From JANLSO01 sp031362405 (lineage in GTDB: Bacteria > Actinomycetota > Thermoleophilia > Miltoncostaeales > Miltoncostaeaceae): a DNA stretch of 31,558 nt. The stretch is taken from the NCBI GenBank assembly GCA_031362405.1, contig JANLSO010000134.1, positions 1 through 31,558 on the forward strand. The letters are read 5' to 3'. Within the stretch, counting starts at the first letter, position 1. Each line of letters begins with the position of its first letter. The notes under the pieces are model-generated. The model had not been told where the DNA came from. It ran no database searches and saw only the letters and a list, made by a program, of their open reading frames with translations. Shown piece by piece: positions 23,403 to 30,025 of this stretch. A program made the translations under genes and the position numbers.

Positions 23403-23929
23403 TATCGCTCGGGATCCGCCACCGGAGGTCGGGGTGCGAGACGCGCCACGTCGACCCCGGTGTGCGTGTGCACCCACCGCTCGAAACCACGTGCGAAGCG
23501 CTCCCTTTCGAGGCGGGCGAACAGGTCGGCGATGTTGACGCCCTCCACCGTGCGCTCCTGCCGGTAGCGGTCGATGAGCCCGGTGACTCCTGCCTGGGCG
23601 ACCGGTTCCATCTCGTCGCGCAGCGCCTCGAGGCCCTCGATCGCAACATCCAGGTCGCGGGCCTCGCCCAGCGTGTCGGTCACGGTCTTGACCTCGCGCA
23701 GGTAGCGACGGAACCCTTTGGCCGGGAACGCCCCCGCGAAAGCGTCCATCGCGGCGCGCAGCCTGCGCGACGACACGCGCATCGCATGGAGGTCTTCGAT
23801 GTCATCGCCGGCGAGGGTCCCCTCGCGGTAGCTCATCATCTCTCGCCAGCGGGTCAGGATCACCCGACCGGCGGCGTCGGTGAACCGGGAGTCGTCCTTC
23901 AGGCCACGGACGTTCCACGCGCGGGCCAT
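23402..23929 (-). CDS. CHAD-domain protein, N-terminal half
   Basis: A 175-aa helical basic protein carrying the first half of a CHAD domain: EDLHAMRVSSRRLRAAMDAF (45-64), KGFRRYLREVKTVTDTLGEA and RDLDVAIEGLEALR, the usual end of the first bundle. The second half is encoded by the next gene, overlapping by one base. The start ATG shares a base with the stop of the upstream 115-aa gene (TGATG). CHAD proteins bind polyphosphate and are found on polyphosphate granules or next to polyphosphate enzymes, which fits the Ppx gene in the same operon. Confidence 0.85.
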   Translation of the reverse strand: MARAWNVRGLKDDSRFTDAAGRVILTRWREMMSYREGTLAGDDIEDLHAMRVSSRRLRAAMDAFAGAFPAKGFRRYLREVKTVTDTLGEARDLDVAIEGLEALRDEMEPVAQAGVTGLIDRYRQERTVEGVNIADLFARLERERFARGFERWVHTHTGVDVARLAPRPPVADPER

Positions 23930-24276
23930 CAGGACGCGTCGGGGGTGGATCCGCCTGCAGGTTCGCGCAACAAAATCGACTGTCGCACCGCTGCCCGTAC
24001 CGACGAACCACCGGCGATCAGTGCCCAGTCGACGTCAAGGTGCGTCGCGACGTCGAGCAGCGCGCGCACGATGGCCCCGGCATCGACGCCGCGACCCGAG
24101 ATCTCATCGACTTCGCGTAGCCACCGCGCCTGCTTCTTGGAGATCGCCACCGTCAGCTCGCGACCCGCGTTCTTCTTGCGCGTGGCGATGTCATCGTCGG
24201 TCAGCGGACGAAATGTCGCCCCGGCGCCGAGGCTCGCCCCGCCATCGAGGAACGACTGGTAGCTCACACGGCTCAC
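23929..24276 (-). CDS. unknown 115-aa protein of the polyphosphate-linked operon
   Basis: A soluble 115-aa protein beginning MSRVSYQSFLDGGASLG. The middle (about 25-60) reads DDDIATRKKNAGRELTVAIS then KKQARWLREVDEISG, and the following region (GVDAGAIVRALLDVATHLDVDW) resembles the helix-turn-helix or helix pair of small DNA-binding or adaptor proteins, but no family is recognised. Start GTG overlaps the ATPase stop by 4 bp, and its stop overlaps the CHAD gene by one base, so it is made with both. An ATPase partner or adaptor role is possible from position alone. Confidence 0.75.
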   Translation of the reverse strand: MSRVSYQSFLDGGASLGAGATFRPLTDDDIATRKKNAGRELTVAISKKQARWLREVDEISGRGVDAGAIVRALLDVATHLDVDWALIAGGSSVRAAVRQSILLREPAGGSTPDAS

Positions 24277-25115
24277 GACGTCTCCGGTTCTGAGGCGAGT
24301 TCTTCGGACTGACGGCGATCCTCGGCGAGATCATGAATCGTGTCGACGCCGATCTCGGTCTCGCCGCGCGCGGCGGCGACAAACAACGCGTTGGCGCACA
24401 AGAGGTTCACCAGACGCGGGGTCCCCCCGGTCTCGTCGTGAACCGCGCGGCTGGCGCGGCGCGAGAACAGCCGGCGCCGAGCGCCCGCGACGCGCGTGCG
24501 GTGGGTGAGGTACTCCTCGACCTCGTCGCCGGTCATCGGTTGCACGTGAAAGCGCACCACCACCCGTTGGGCGACCTGCGGGAGCTTCGCCACGTGTTGG
24601 CTGAGCTCGGGCTGCCCGAGCAGCAACGTCGGCGCTCCGGGGCCGGAGCCGCCGTTGGTCAGCATCCGCAGTTCGTCGAGCGCCCGGGCGTCGAGGCGCT
24701 GGGCCTCGTCGATCGCGAAGACGACCTGCCGGTCGGCCGCCGCGACCTCGGCGACGTGCGCGCGCAGCTGCGAAGCGCGCTGCGCGGCCGATCCCCGCGG
24801 GACGCCCGCATCGCCCGCCTCGATCATCGCCGCGAGAAGGGCGGCGCCGGTACGGGGAGGGTTGGGCACCGAGACCACCTGGGTTCCCACCGCCGAGAGC
24901 GTCCGCGACAGGGTCTGCGCGAGGAGAGTCTTCCCGCAACCGATCTCCCCGGTAACGAGCACGAGCCCACCGAGCTGGGTGAGGCCGAAGAGCATTCGCG
25001 CGAGGGCCTCGCGGTGGTCGGAACGCTCGAAGGCGTAACGGGTGTCCGGTTCGAGCTGGAATGGCGCTTCGACCAGGCCCCAGTGGGCGAGGTAGGGGTG
25101 CCGCTCGCGCGTCAC
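24273..25115 (-). CDS. ExeA/GspA-like AAA+ ATPase
   Basis: A 280-aa AAA+ ATPase. The N-terminus HPYLAHWGLVEAPFQLEPD is typical of the ExeA/GspA group (family: ..ygl...PF....p). Walker A GEIGCGKT (56-63), Walker B VVFAIDEAQRLD (131-142, D136/E137), a sensor-like LLLGQPEL, and a C-terminal lid with GGTPRLVNLLCANAL. The peptidoglycan-binding domain and membrane helix of true ExeA are missing, so it is a soluble ATPase, as in related transposition (TniB-like) or regulatory relatives. No transposase lies nearby. GTG start overlaps the Ppx stop by 4 bp. Its role beside polyphosphate proteins is not known to me. Confidence 0.85.
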   Translation of the reverse strand: MTRERHPYLAHWGLVEAPFQLEPDTRYAFERSDHREALARMLFGLTQLGGLVLVTGEIGCGKTLLAQTLSRTLSAVGTQVVSVPNPPRTGAALLAAMIEAGDAGVPRGSAAQRASQLRAHVAEVAAADRQVVFAIDEAQRLDARALDELRMLTNGGSGPGAPTLLLGQPELSQHVAKLPQVAQRVVVRFHVQPMTGDEVEEYLTHRTRVAGARRRLFSRRASRAVHDETGGTPRLVNLLCANALFVAAARGETEIGVDTIHDLAEDRRQSEELASEPETS

Positions 25116-26008
25116 GAGCGCTCCAGGACGAGACCTTCGCGCAGACCGGCGCGACTCACCGTCAGGTACTCGAGATCGAATGCCCGTCGCACCGCCTCAA
25201 GGACGGTCGTGCCGCACAGACAGAATGCGATCCGTGTGACCGAGATGCCGACATCGTCGGCGAGGTCGTCGGCCGGTATCGCGGCTAGGCGCTCGAGGGC
25301 GTGTACGAGCGCGTTGCGGTCGAGGTGGTCGGTCTCCGCGAGCAGCCCGACGGCCTCGGCCCCGCCTCCGGTCGCGAGGGCTAAATCGACGTGGTGCCCC
25401 TTGGCGACGCGGTCGAGCAGCGAGCGCGCGTAGACCAGCATCGGCCCGACCAAATCGAGCGACGGCGGGTCAGAGGGCTCATATCGCTCGTTGAGCATGC
25501 GCGTGCCGAGGGGTACGGACGCGGCCCAATCGAGCTGCTCGCTCGTGCCGCCCATCAGCTCGAGGCTTGCCGCGCCGAGATCGATTGCGAGCACCGGGAT
25601 CAACGCCGGGGTCCCGGCAACGAGACCGTTGAAGGTGAGGTGCGTCTCTTCGATCGCCGTCAAAACCACCGGTCGGGTGCCGGCCGTCTTCTCGATCCGG
25701 TCGAGCAGCTCGTCGCCGTTGAGGGCATCCCGAAAGCGGCCCGTCACGGCGATCACCGGCTCTGTTACACCGAGTTCATGCGCCTCGGCGACCATCACTC
25801 CAACCGCCTGCTCGGTGCGCTCCATAGCGGCAACGGTGAACCGACGGGTCGTGGCCATCGCGTCGCTGAGCCCCGTCCGTGATGCTCCTGACGCAACAAC
25901 CTCAGGCCGGCCTCCCACCACGCGGGCAATGAGCAGCCGCGTGGTGTCGGTGCCTACATCGATCGCTCCCACGAGCGACGGCGTTGCGTCAGATCCGTGA
26001 TCGGCCAC
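25112..26008 (-). CDS. ppx: Ppx/GppA-family phosphatase (exopolyphosphatase-like)
   Basis: A 298-aa protein of the ASKHA (actin-like) fold whose members cleave terminal phosphate from polyphosphate or pppGpp. Landmarks: GAIDVGTDTTRLLIARV (14-30, phosphate-binding loop 1), the catalytic-Glu region AIEETHLTF, phosphate loop 2 as IDLGAASLELMGG (usually DIGGGSTEL, so GGGS is GAAS here), LATGGGAEAVG, and the C-terminal RAGLREGLVLE. It is the short form lacking the HD domain of E. coli Ppx. The GTG at 26008 is inside the end of the upstream membrane-protein gene; GTG 25972 is an alternative. TACCGT lies 6 nt before 26008, so it may also have its own leaderless promoter. Confidence 0.88.
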   Translation of the reverse strand: MADHGSDATPSLVGAIDVGTDTTRLLIARVVGGRPEVVASGASRTGLSDAMATTRRFTVAAMERTEQAVGVMVAEAHELGVTEPVIAVTGRFRDALNGDELLDRIEKTAGTRPVVLTAIEETHLTFNGLVAGTPALIPVLAIDLGAASLELMGGTSEQLDWAASVPLGTRMLNERYEPSDPPSLDLVGPMLVYARSLLDRVAKGHHVDLALATGGGAEAVGLLAETDHLDRNALVHALERLAAIPADDLADDVGISVTRIAFCLCGTTVLEAVRRAFDLEYLTVSRAGLREGLVLERS

Positions 26009-26349
26009 GCCGCGACGGTATCCGATCGGACGTCATCGCGAGGCCCTTCGGTAGAGGTGTTTCTTTGCCCGTCGGCTCGGTGGCCACGAAGCACCACCAG
26101 CCATCCTCCGGCCGCGGCGACCGCCGCAATGGCGGCGCCGACCAGTTGGGCCGTGACGATGGCACCTCCGCCCGGGGCAGACGCGACCCCGGCGAGGAGA
26201 AACCCACCGACCAGACCCGACCCGTACAGAGCGATGGCGCGGGCGCGAGGAGTGGTGACGGGGGCGAGCGGCGGCACCTCGCGAAGTGCCCGGGGGGCAG
26301 GCGCGGCGGACGGGGTGGCGCGAAGTGGGATGCGTGCGTGAACTGTCAT
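25954..26349 (-). CDS. small two-helix membrane protein under SOS (LexA) control
   Basis: A 131-aa protein: N-terminal Ala/Pro/Arg-rich cytoplasmic-type region (1-36), two hydrophobic helices (about 37-57, ALYGSGLVGGFLLAG; and about 62-88, AIVTAQLVGAAIAAVAAAGG) separated by a Gly/Pro turn, and a polar charged tail (89-131). The ATG at 26349 follows an SOS promoter by 7 nt, fixing the start. It overlaps the Ppx gene by 55 bp. No family recognised. SOS-induced small membrane proteins in other bacteria (SidA, DivS, YneA) block cell division; given its place next to the ftsL/ftsI cluster, a division inhibitor is one hypothesis, and an envelope partner of the polyphosphate proteins another. Confidence 0.7.
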   Translation of the reverse strand: MTVHARIPLRATPSAAPAPRALREVPPLAPVTTPRARAIALYGSGLVGGFLLAGVASAPGGGAIVTAQLVGAAIAAVAAAGGWLVVLRGHRADGQRNTSTEGPRDDVRSDTVAAWPITDLTQRRRSWERSM

Positions 26350-26353
26350 GAAG

Positions 26354-26392
26354 CGAACAATAGTTCGTGCCTCGGACGAGAACAAGTGTTCG
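26354..26392 (-). promoter_or_regulatory. SOS promoter with two LexA boxes
   Basis: Two palindromes of the Gram-positive/actinobacterial LexA type GAAC-N4-GTTC lie 25 bp apart: CGAACAATAGTTCG (26354-26367) and GAACAAGTGTTCG (26380-26392). On the minus strand, TTGTTC (26385-26380) from the outer box and TATTGT (26362-26357) from the inner box are separated by exactly 17 bp, as -35 and -10 elements, and the -10 ends 7 nt before the ATG at 26349. LexA bound at either box would cover a core promoter element. Confidence 0.8.
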
Positions 26393-26466
26393 CCTTTCGC
26401 AGCTCGCGTGTGGCGGGCTCGCGACGGCCGATGGGGCGAGAGGGGGGAAGCGCGACCAACGTTGCG

Positions 26467-26502
26467 TTGTTCTGTGGGGAAATGTGGGGTAGCGTGGGGC
26501 AT
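26467..26502 (+). promoter_or_regulatory. mraZ promoter with three MraZ-binding repeats
   Basis: TGGGG occurs at 26475-26479, 26485-26489 and 26495-26499, with exact 10-bp spacing, the arrangement known for MraZ sites (TGGG-N repeats separated by 5 nt). TTGTTC (26467-26472) and TAGCGT (26490-26495) form a -35/-10 pair with a 17-bp spacer; the -10 overlaps the third repeat and ends 7 nt before the mraZ ATG. This predicts autorepression and a leaderless transcript. Confidence 0.8.
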
Positions 26503-26952
26503 ATGAACGCCCGGCAGCTCACCGGAACGCATGAATGTCGCCTCGACAACCGCTTTCGCCTCGCCATCCCCGCCCGATTACGCGAGCGCTTCGCGGACGG
26601 GGCCATGGTCGGCTGGTGGCTCGATGAGTGCCTGGTCATCGTGCCCCGGGTCGATTGGTCGCCGCTCATCGAGCGGACGTTCGGGGCGATGAGCGTTCTC
26701 GACGACGAGAGCCGTGAGATGTCGCGCTTTCTCTCGGCGGGGGCCTACGAGCAAGAGCTCGACAAGCAGGGACGGGTTCTTCTCCCGCTGAGCCTGCGCG
26801 AGTACGCGGACGTCGATGGCTTGGTGAGCGTCGTCGGAGCTCACGACTACCTCGAGGTGTGGAATCCCGAGCGCCTGAGCGAAAGGATCACCGCTTTTCG
26901 TCGCGAGGGGGTGTCTGCCCGTGCCAAGCGTCTTGCCAACCGCAGTGCCTAG
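26503..26952 (+). CDS. mraZ: transcriptional regulator MraZ
   Basis: A 149-aa regulator that represses its own division/cell-wall cluster. Two SpoVT-AbrB-like repeats are visible: ECRLDNRFRLAIPARLRE (11-28) and ELDKQGRVLLPLSLREYA (about 85-102), each with the D..GR...P..LR pattern. The ATG at 26503 is fixed by the promoter 7 nt upstream; a longer in-frame extension has no start signal. Full family length. It heads mraZ-rsmH-ftsL-ftsI-murE-murF, and its 3' end overlaps rsmH by 32 bp if rsmH starts at 26921. Confidence 0.95.
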   Translation: MNARQLTGTHECRLDNRFRLAIPARLRERFADGAMVGWWLDECLVIVPRVDWSPLIERTFGAMSVLDDESREMSRFLSAGAYEQELDKQGRVLLPLSLREYADVDGLVSVVGAHDYLEVWNPERLSERITAFRREGVSARAKRLANRSA

Positions 26953-27907
26953 CCGCGACCTCAGCGCGAGCGTTGCGCATGAGCCCGTGTTGCTCGACGA
27001 GGTGATCGAGCTGCTCGCTCCTGCCCGCGACGCGATCGTCGTCGACTGCACCTTCGGTGCCGGCGGCCACTCTGGCGCGCTGGCCGCGCGTCTTGGCCCC
27101 GACGGACTGCTGATCGCGATCGATCAGGATCCGGCGGCCCGCCCGTTCTTCGACCGGCTGTCTGACGACCTCGTGTGCCGCACGCGCTTCATCGACGCGA
27201 ACTTCGCCGACGCCCTGCCGATGCTGGCCGACGAAGGCCTGGTGGCCGACGCGGTGCTGATCGACCTCGGCGTTTCGTCGATGCAGATCGACCTTCCGGA
27301 GCGCGGCTTCTCGTACTCCCGCCAGGCTCCGCTCGACATGCGGATGAACCCGACCGCTCCGATCTCGGCGGCCGATCTGGTTGCGACGGCCTCTGACAAA
27401 GAACTCACGCGCTGGTTCCGCGACTACGGGGAAGAGCGCTTTGCCCGCGCGATCGCCCGGGCGATCGTTCGTCGCCGCACCAGCGCGCCGATCGCGACCA
27501 CCGGCGATCTGGTCGAGGTGGTCCGCTCGGCCGTGCCGATGGCGGCGCAGTTCGCCGGGGGCCACCCCGCCAAGCGCGTCTTTCAGGCCCTGCGGATCGC
27601 CGTCAACAACGAACTCGACGTATTGCCACCCGCGCTCGACGGCGCCTGGGAGATCCTCGGCCGCGACGGCCGTTTGGCCGTGATCGCCTTCCACTCGCTC
27701 GAAGACCGCATCGTCAAGCGCTTCACCCGTGATCGCACCCGGGGGTGCATCTGCCCGCCGGGGATGCCGGTCTGCGGCTGCGGCCGCACTCCCGAGGGGA
27801 CGCTCCTTGCGACCCGAGCGATCCGGCCGCGGGCCGCGGAAGCGGAGCGTAACCCGCGCTCGCGGTCGTCGCGTCTTCGGGGCATCACCAAGAAGGTCGA
27901 CGGGTGA
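26921..27907 (+). CDS. rsmH: 16S rRNA (cytosine-1402-N4)-methyltransferase RsmH
   Basis: SAM-dependent enzyme that methylates N4 of C1402 in the 16S rRNA decoding region (formerly MraW). The 328-aa protein has HEPVLLDEVIEL near the start, motif I DCTFGAGGHSGAL, the family signature DLGVSSMQID with RGFSYSRQAPLDMRMN, and FHSLEDRIVKRF. Start GTG 26921 has GAGGGGG upstream; GTG 26945 is possible and would cut the overlap with mraZ to 8 bp. The stop overlaps ftsL by 4 bp. Confidence 0.95.
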   Translation: MPSVLPTAVPSRDLSASVAHEPVLLDEVIELLAPARDAIVVDCTFGAGGHSGALAARLGPDGLLIAIDQDPAARPFFDRLSDDLVCRTRFIDANFADALPMLADEGLVADAVLIDLGVSSMQIDLPERGFSYSRQAPLDMRMNPTAPISAADLVATASDKELTRWFRDYGEERFARAIARAIVRRRTSAPIATTGDLVEVVRSAVPMAAQFAGGHPAKRVFQALRIAVNNELDVLPPALDGAWEILGRDGRLAVIAFHSLEDRIVKRFTRDRTRGCICPPGMPVCGCGRTPEGTLLATRAIRPRAAEAERNPRSRSSRLRGITKKVDG

Positions 27908-28299
27908 GCGCTCGGGGAGCCCGTGCACGGGTCGCGACCCCGGCCGAACGCGCGGCCACCCGTGCCCGGTCGGCGCCGACACGGCGTCCGGCTCCTCGCG
28001 TGGTCACGCGGCCCGCGCGACCGCGCCTGCGTGCCGGGTGGTGGCCGGTGCCGGTCATCGCCCTGATGCTCGGCGGGATCGTGTGGATCAACGTCTCGAA
28101 GCTGACGCTGACCACTCAGACGAGTGCCCTGGTTCAAGAGACGCGACAGGTCGAGGGCGAGACCGTGCTGTTGAACGCCGAGCTCGGGCAGCGCGACAAC
28201 GAGGTGACCGCCCGCGCCAAGAGCGAGCTGGGCATGGTCGATGCCCCGGGTAAGGACGTCCGCTACTTGACGGCTCCGAAGCACCCGACGTTGCCATGA
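27904..28299 (+). CDS. ftsL: FtsL-like cell division protein
   Basis: A 131-aa bitopic membrane protein in the standard FtsL position between rsmH and ftsI. A long Arg/Ala/Pro-rich cytoplasmic tail (1-45) is followed by one transmembrane helix (about 46-64, WWPVPVIALMLGGIVWI) and an extracytoplasmic coiled-coil stretch (about 66-110, LVQETRQVEGETVLLNAELG). FtsL forms a complex with FtsB/FtsQ that activates the septal synthase. Sequence similarity in this family is low; synteny and layout carry the call. 4-bp overlaps on both sides. Confidence 0.85.
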   Translation: MSARGARARVATPAERAATRARSAPTRRPAPRVVTRPARPRLRAGWWPVPVIALMLGGIVWINVSKLTLTTQTSALVQETRQVEGETVLLNAELGQRDNEVTARAKSELGMVDAPGKDVRYLTAPKHPTLP

Positions 28300-29990
28300 G
28301 CCCGCGCCCGTCGCGCGCGCGCGCGGCCGCGAGCCACCGCATTCGCGTGCTGCTTACCGTGACGGTCGTCGTGATCGGCCTGATGGGCGCCCGCGCGACG
28401 TTTCTCGGGGTCGTGCGCGCTGACGAGCTCTCCCAGAAGGCGCGCAATGCGCAGCGCCACCCGACCATCTTGCCGGCGATCCGCGGCGCGATCCTGTCGA
28501 GCGACAACAAGCAGTTCGCCACCGATCAGCTCACGGCGACGATCTCGGCCTCGCCGGACATCATCGCCGACCCTGCGGGCATGGCCCGCACGCTCGGCCC
28601 GATCCTCGAGCTGCCTGTCGCAGAGCTCACCACGAAGCTCACGGGCAAGAGCCAGTACGTCCTTCTGAAGCACAACGTCGATCAGCGGCGTGCCCGCCAG
28701 ATTCGCGAGCTGAAGCTCACAGGGATCTTTTTCGACGACACGTACACCCGGTACTTCCCCCGTCAAGACGCCGCGCAGGTCGTAGGGCTGGTCAAGGCTG
28801 ACGGCACCGGCCTGACGGGAATCGAGCTGCAACGCGACAAGGATCTGAGCGGCGTCCCCGGTTCGCGGCTCGACGCCCGCGATGCCCTCAATCGCACCGT
28901 GGACGAGATCAGCAAGACCAACCCGGTTCCGGGAAAGAACGTCACGTTGACGATCGAAGCGGCGATCCAGGAGAAGACGGGGCAGATCCTCCAGGACGTC
29001 GTCGACGCGAATAAGGCCAAGAGCGCCAGCGCGATCGTGATGAATCCCAAAGACGGGTCGATCCTCGTGATGACCACGGTGCCGACATTCGATCCGAACG
29101 ACCGCCGAACCACGACGCCTGAGGCGACGCAGAACGCGCCCACGTCAAGCCTTTACGAGCCGGGATCGACCTTCAAGGTCGTCGCGGTCGCCGGCGCCCT
29201 CGAGCAGCGTGTGGTGACGCCCACGTCATCGTTCAACCTTCCGCCGACGGTCACTCTCTTTCCTGGGACGATCTCAGAGCAGACGCTTCATGAGTCGCAT
29301 CGCGACTTTCCCGTCACGCTCGACGTGTCCGAAATTATTGCCGAGTCGAGCAACATCGGGACCTACACAATCGCGAACAAGCTGGGTCCGCGTGGCGTGC
29401 AGCGCTGGATTCACGCTTTCGGCTTCGGCGGCCGAACGGGCATTGATTTCCCCGGCGAGGAAGCGGGTCTTGTGCGCGAGGAAAAGGATTGGTCGGGTAC
29501 CTCGATCCTCACGATCCCGATCGGCCAGGGCATCAGCGTCACGCTGGCCCAAATGGCTCGCGCCTACGCCGCGATCGCGAATGGCGGCGAGCTCGTCACT
29601 CCTCATATTGTGGGTGATGTCGGCGGAGTCGCACCGACTATCGCCGCGCCCAAGCGAATCCTCAGCCCTGAGACCGCGGCTCAGATGAATGAGATGCTGA
29701 AGCGGGTTGTCGATAGCGAGAGCGGAACAGGCACCGAGGCGCAGGTTCCTGGCTTCGATGTTGCAGGCAAGACCGGCACCTCGCGCATTCGCAACCCCGA
29801 TACGGGGAAGTATGAAGACCGCTACGTCGCCTCATTCATCGGCTACCTGCCGGCCGACGACCCCCAACTCTTGATAGCTGTCGCCGTCGACGAACCATCG
29901 AACGGGTCGATTTTCGGTGGCGAGGTTGCCGCGCCGGCGTTCGAGAAGATCGCCACCTTCGCGCTTCCCCAGCTGGGCATCACTCCCTGA
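28296..29990 (+). CDS. ftsI: septal peptidoglycan transpeptidase FtsI (class B PBP)
   Basis: A 564-aa class B penicillin-binding protein that crosslinks septal peptidoglycan. N-terminal signal anchor (about 17-38), dimerisation/pedestal domain (about 55-210), transpeptidase domain (about 240-560) with SxxK at S291-K294 (GSTFK), SxN at S351-N353 (SSN) and KTG at 492-494 (GKTGTSR). All catalytic residues are intact. No C-terminal PASTA domains, unlike some actinomycete homologues. Starts 4 bp inside ftsL; followed after 35 bp by murE. Confidence 0.96.
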   Translation: MSPRPSRARAAASHRIRVLLTVTVVVIGLMGARATFLGVVRADELSQKARNAQRHPTILPAIRGAILSSDNKQFATDQLTATISASPDIIADPAGMARTLGPILELPVAELTTKLTGKSQYVLLKHNVDQRRARQIRELKLTGIFFDDTYTRYFPRQDAAQVVGLVKADGTGLTGIELQRDKDLSGVPGSRLDARDALNRTVDEISKTNPVPGKNVTLTIEAAIQEKTGQILQDVVDANKAKSASAIVMNPKDGSILVMTTVPTFDPNDRRTTTPEATQNAPTSSLYEPGSTFKVVAVAGALEQRVVTPTSSFNLPPTVTLFPGTISEQTLHESHRDFPVTLDVSEIIAESSNIGTYTIANKLGPRGVQRWIHAFGFGGRTGIDFPGEEAGLVREEKDWSGTSILTIPIGQGISVTLAQMARAYAAIANGGELVTPHIVGDVGGVAPTIAAPKRILSPETAAQMNEMLKRVVDSESGTGTEAQVPGFDVAGKTGTSRIRNPDTGKYEDRYVASFIGYLPADDPQLLIAVAVDEPSNGSIFGGEVAAPAFEKIATFALPQLGITP

Positions 29991-30008
29991 ACGGTCGTTC
30001 GGGCGTGG

Positions 30009-30014
30009 TAATTT
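30009..30014 (+). promoter_or_regulatory. possible -10 element before murE
   Basis: TGG-TAATTT in the 35-bp gap between ftsI and murE ends 11 nt before the ATG at 30026, much like the lysA site. This may be an internal leaderless promoter. No clear -35 is seen, and read-through from mraZ is expected. Confidence 0.35.
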
Positions 30015-30025
30015 CCGGCGCGCCG

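Noticed and set aside
24273..25115. The ExeA-like ATPase as part of a transposon (TniB/IstB type)
   Set aside because: No transposase, terminal inverted repeats or target duplication is seen, and the gene is embedded in an operon by overlaps.
26014..26020. TACCGT before ppx as proof of an independent promoter
   Set aside because: The -10 position is right, but no -35 is found at 16-18 bp; kept only as a caveat to the single-operon model.
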